Shown: positions 6,332-6,443 of the stretch, piece after piece | Layout: every line of letters begins with the position of its first letter | Position numbering within the stretch: position 1 is the first letter of the stretch | Assembly: GCA_030539475.1 (NCBI GenBank) | Contig: JAUNRY010000125.1 | Location: 1-6,443 of the forward strand | DNA: 6,443 nt | Direction of reading: 5' to 3' | Origin: Bacteroidia bacterium | Lineage (GTDB): Bacteria > Bacteroidota > Bacteroidia > Bacteroidales > Dysgonomonadaceae | Translations under genes and position numbers: made by a program | The notes under the pieces: model-generated | Seen by the model: the letters and a program-made list of their open reading frames with translations, nothing else | The model's database searches: none | Told to the model about the DNA's origin: nothing

Positions 6332-6443
6332 TCCCGAATGGGACTGAATATGAATAACCCCGTACGCAGTGCGGGGCGAGGCAATACCACGAACCCCGTC
6401 CCCGCAGGGGGCGAATTGAACCCCTGGCGGGGCTCTGCCGGCC
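6331..6443. repeat. GC-rich palindromic repeat array, cut by the window end
   Basis: Four stem-loops follow in close order. GTCCC/GGGAC is at 6331-6335 and 6340-6344. CCCCGTAC/GTGCGGGG is at 6358-6365 and 6369-6376 with a GCA loop and one G-T pair. CGTCCCC/GGGGGCG is at 6397-6403 and 6407-6413, again with a GCA loop and one G-T pair. CCCC/GGGG is at 6421-6424 and 6429-6432. The ending GGCTCTGCCGGCC may begin another. The units differ in sequence and spacing, so this is not a CRISPR array. It resembles dispersed palindromic repeats that I recall in Bacteroidales intergenic DNA; that comparison is unverified. Confidence 0.6.

Larger units (their letters stand above)
6104..6443. other. Gene-free right flank rich in hairpins and repeat-like sequence
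   Basis: No open frame here has coding character. The first 95 bases after the peptidase stop hold three small hairpins. Bases 6200-6262 show nothing I can name. From 6263 on come an insertion-sequence-like end, a candidate outward promoter, and a dense set of GC-rich palindromes cut by the window edge. The change from AT-rich to GC-rich sequence near 6355 and the palindrome density suggest dispersed repeat DNA rather than a gene. Confidence 0.7.

Noticed and set aside
6331..6443. Possible CRISPR array in the GC-rich right end
   Set aside because: The palindromic units differ in sequence and spacing; there are no identical repeats with equal-length unique spacers and no cas genes in view.

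Overview
The window looks like ordinary chromosomal DNA from a member of the Bacteroidales (Bacteroidota). Four things point there: a type III glutamine synthetase, an S46 dipeptidyl-peptidase of the DPP11 kind, promoter-like boxes of the form TAnnTTTG (the -7 element of the Bacteroidota primary sigma factor), and A-rich start regions without Shine-Dalgarno sequences. The proteins read closest to a Porphyromonas/Dysgonomonas-like relative, but that placement is from memory and the genus is not fixed.

Layout. Bases 1-55 hold the 5' part of a tRNA-Leu(CAA) on the minus strand, cut by the window edge, with its probable promoter at 76-83. An AT-rich spacer with one 10-bp inverted repeat leads to a single-domain mannose-1-phosphate guanylyltransferase (334-1416, +). 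It converges, with a 20-bp gap and a stem-loop across its stop codon, on glutamine synthetase III (glnN, 1437-3632, -). A 302-bp divergent control region (3633-3934) separates glnN from a secreted DPP11 peptidase (3935-6103, +). The last 340 bp have no gene. They hold three hairpins, a sequence resembling an insertion-sequence terminal repeat, and a GC-rich array of palindromes that runs off the window.

How the genes relate. The three protein genes do not form one operon. The guanylyltransferase supplies GDP-mannose for surface glycans. GlnN and DPP11 could be linked: DPP11 releases dipeptides ending in Asp or Glu in the periplasm, which feed glutamate and ammonia into the cell, and GSIII consumes both. 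They are transcribed divergently from a region that contains a 17-nt-arm inverted repeat touching the predicted glnN promoter. This link is inference.

No new multi-gene system is visible. The points most worth a second look are the glnN promoter dyad and the promoter-plus-hairpin repeat at the right edge.
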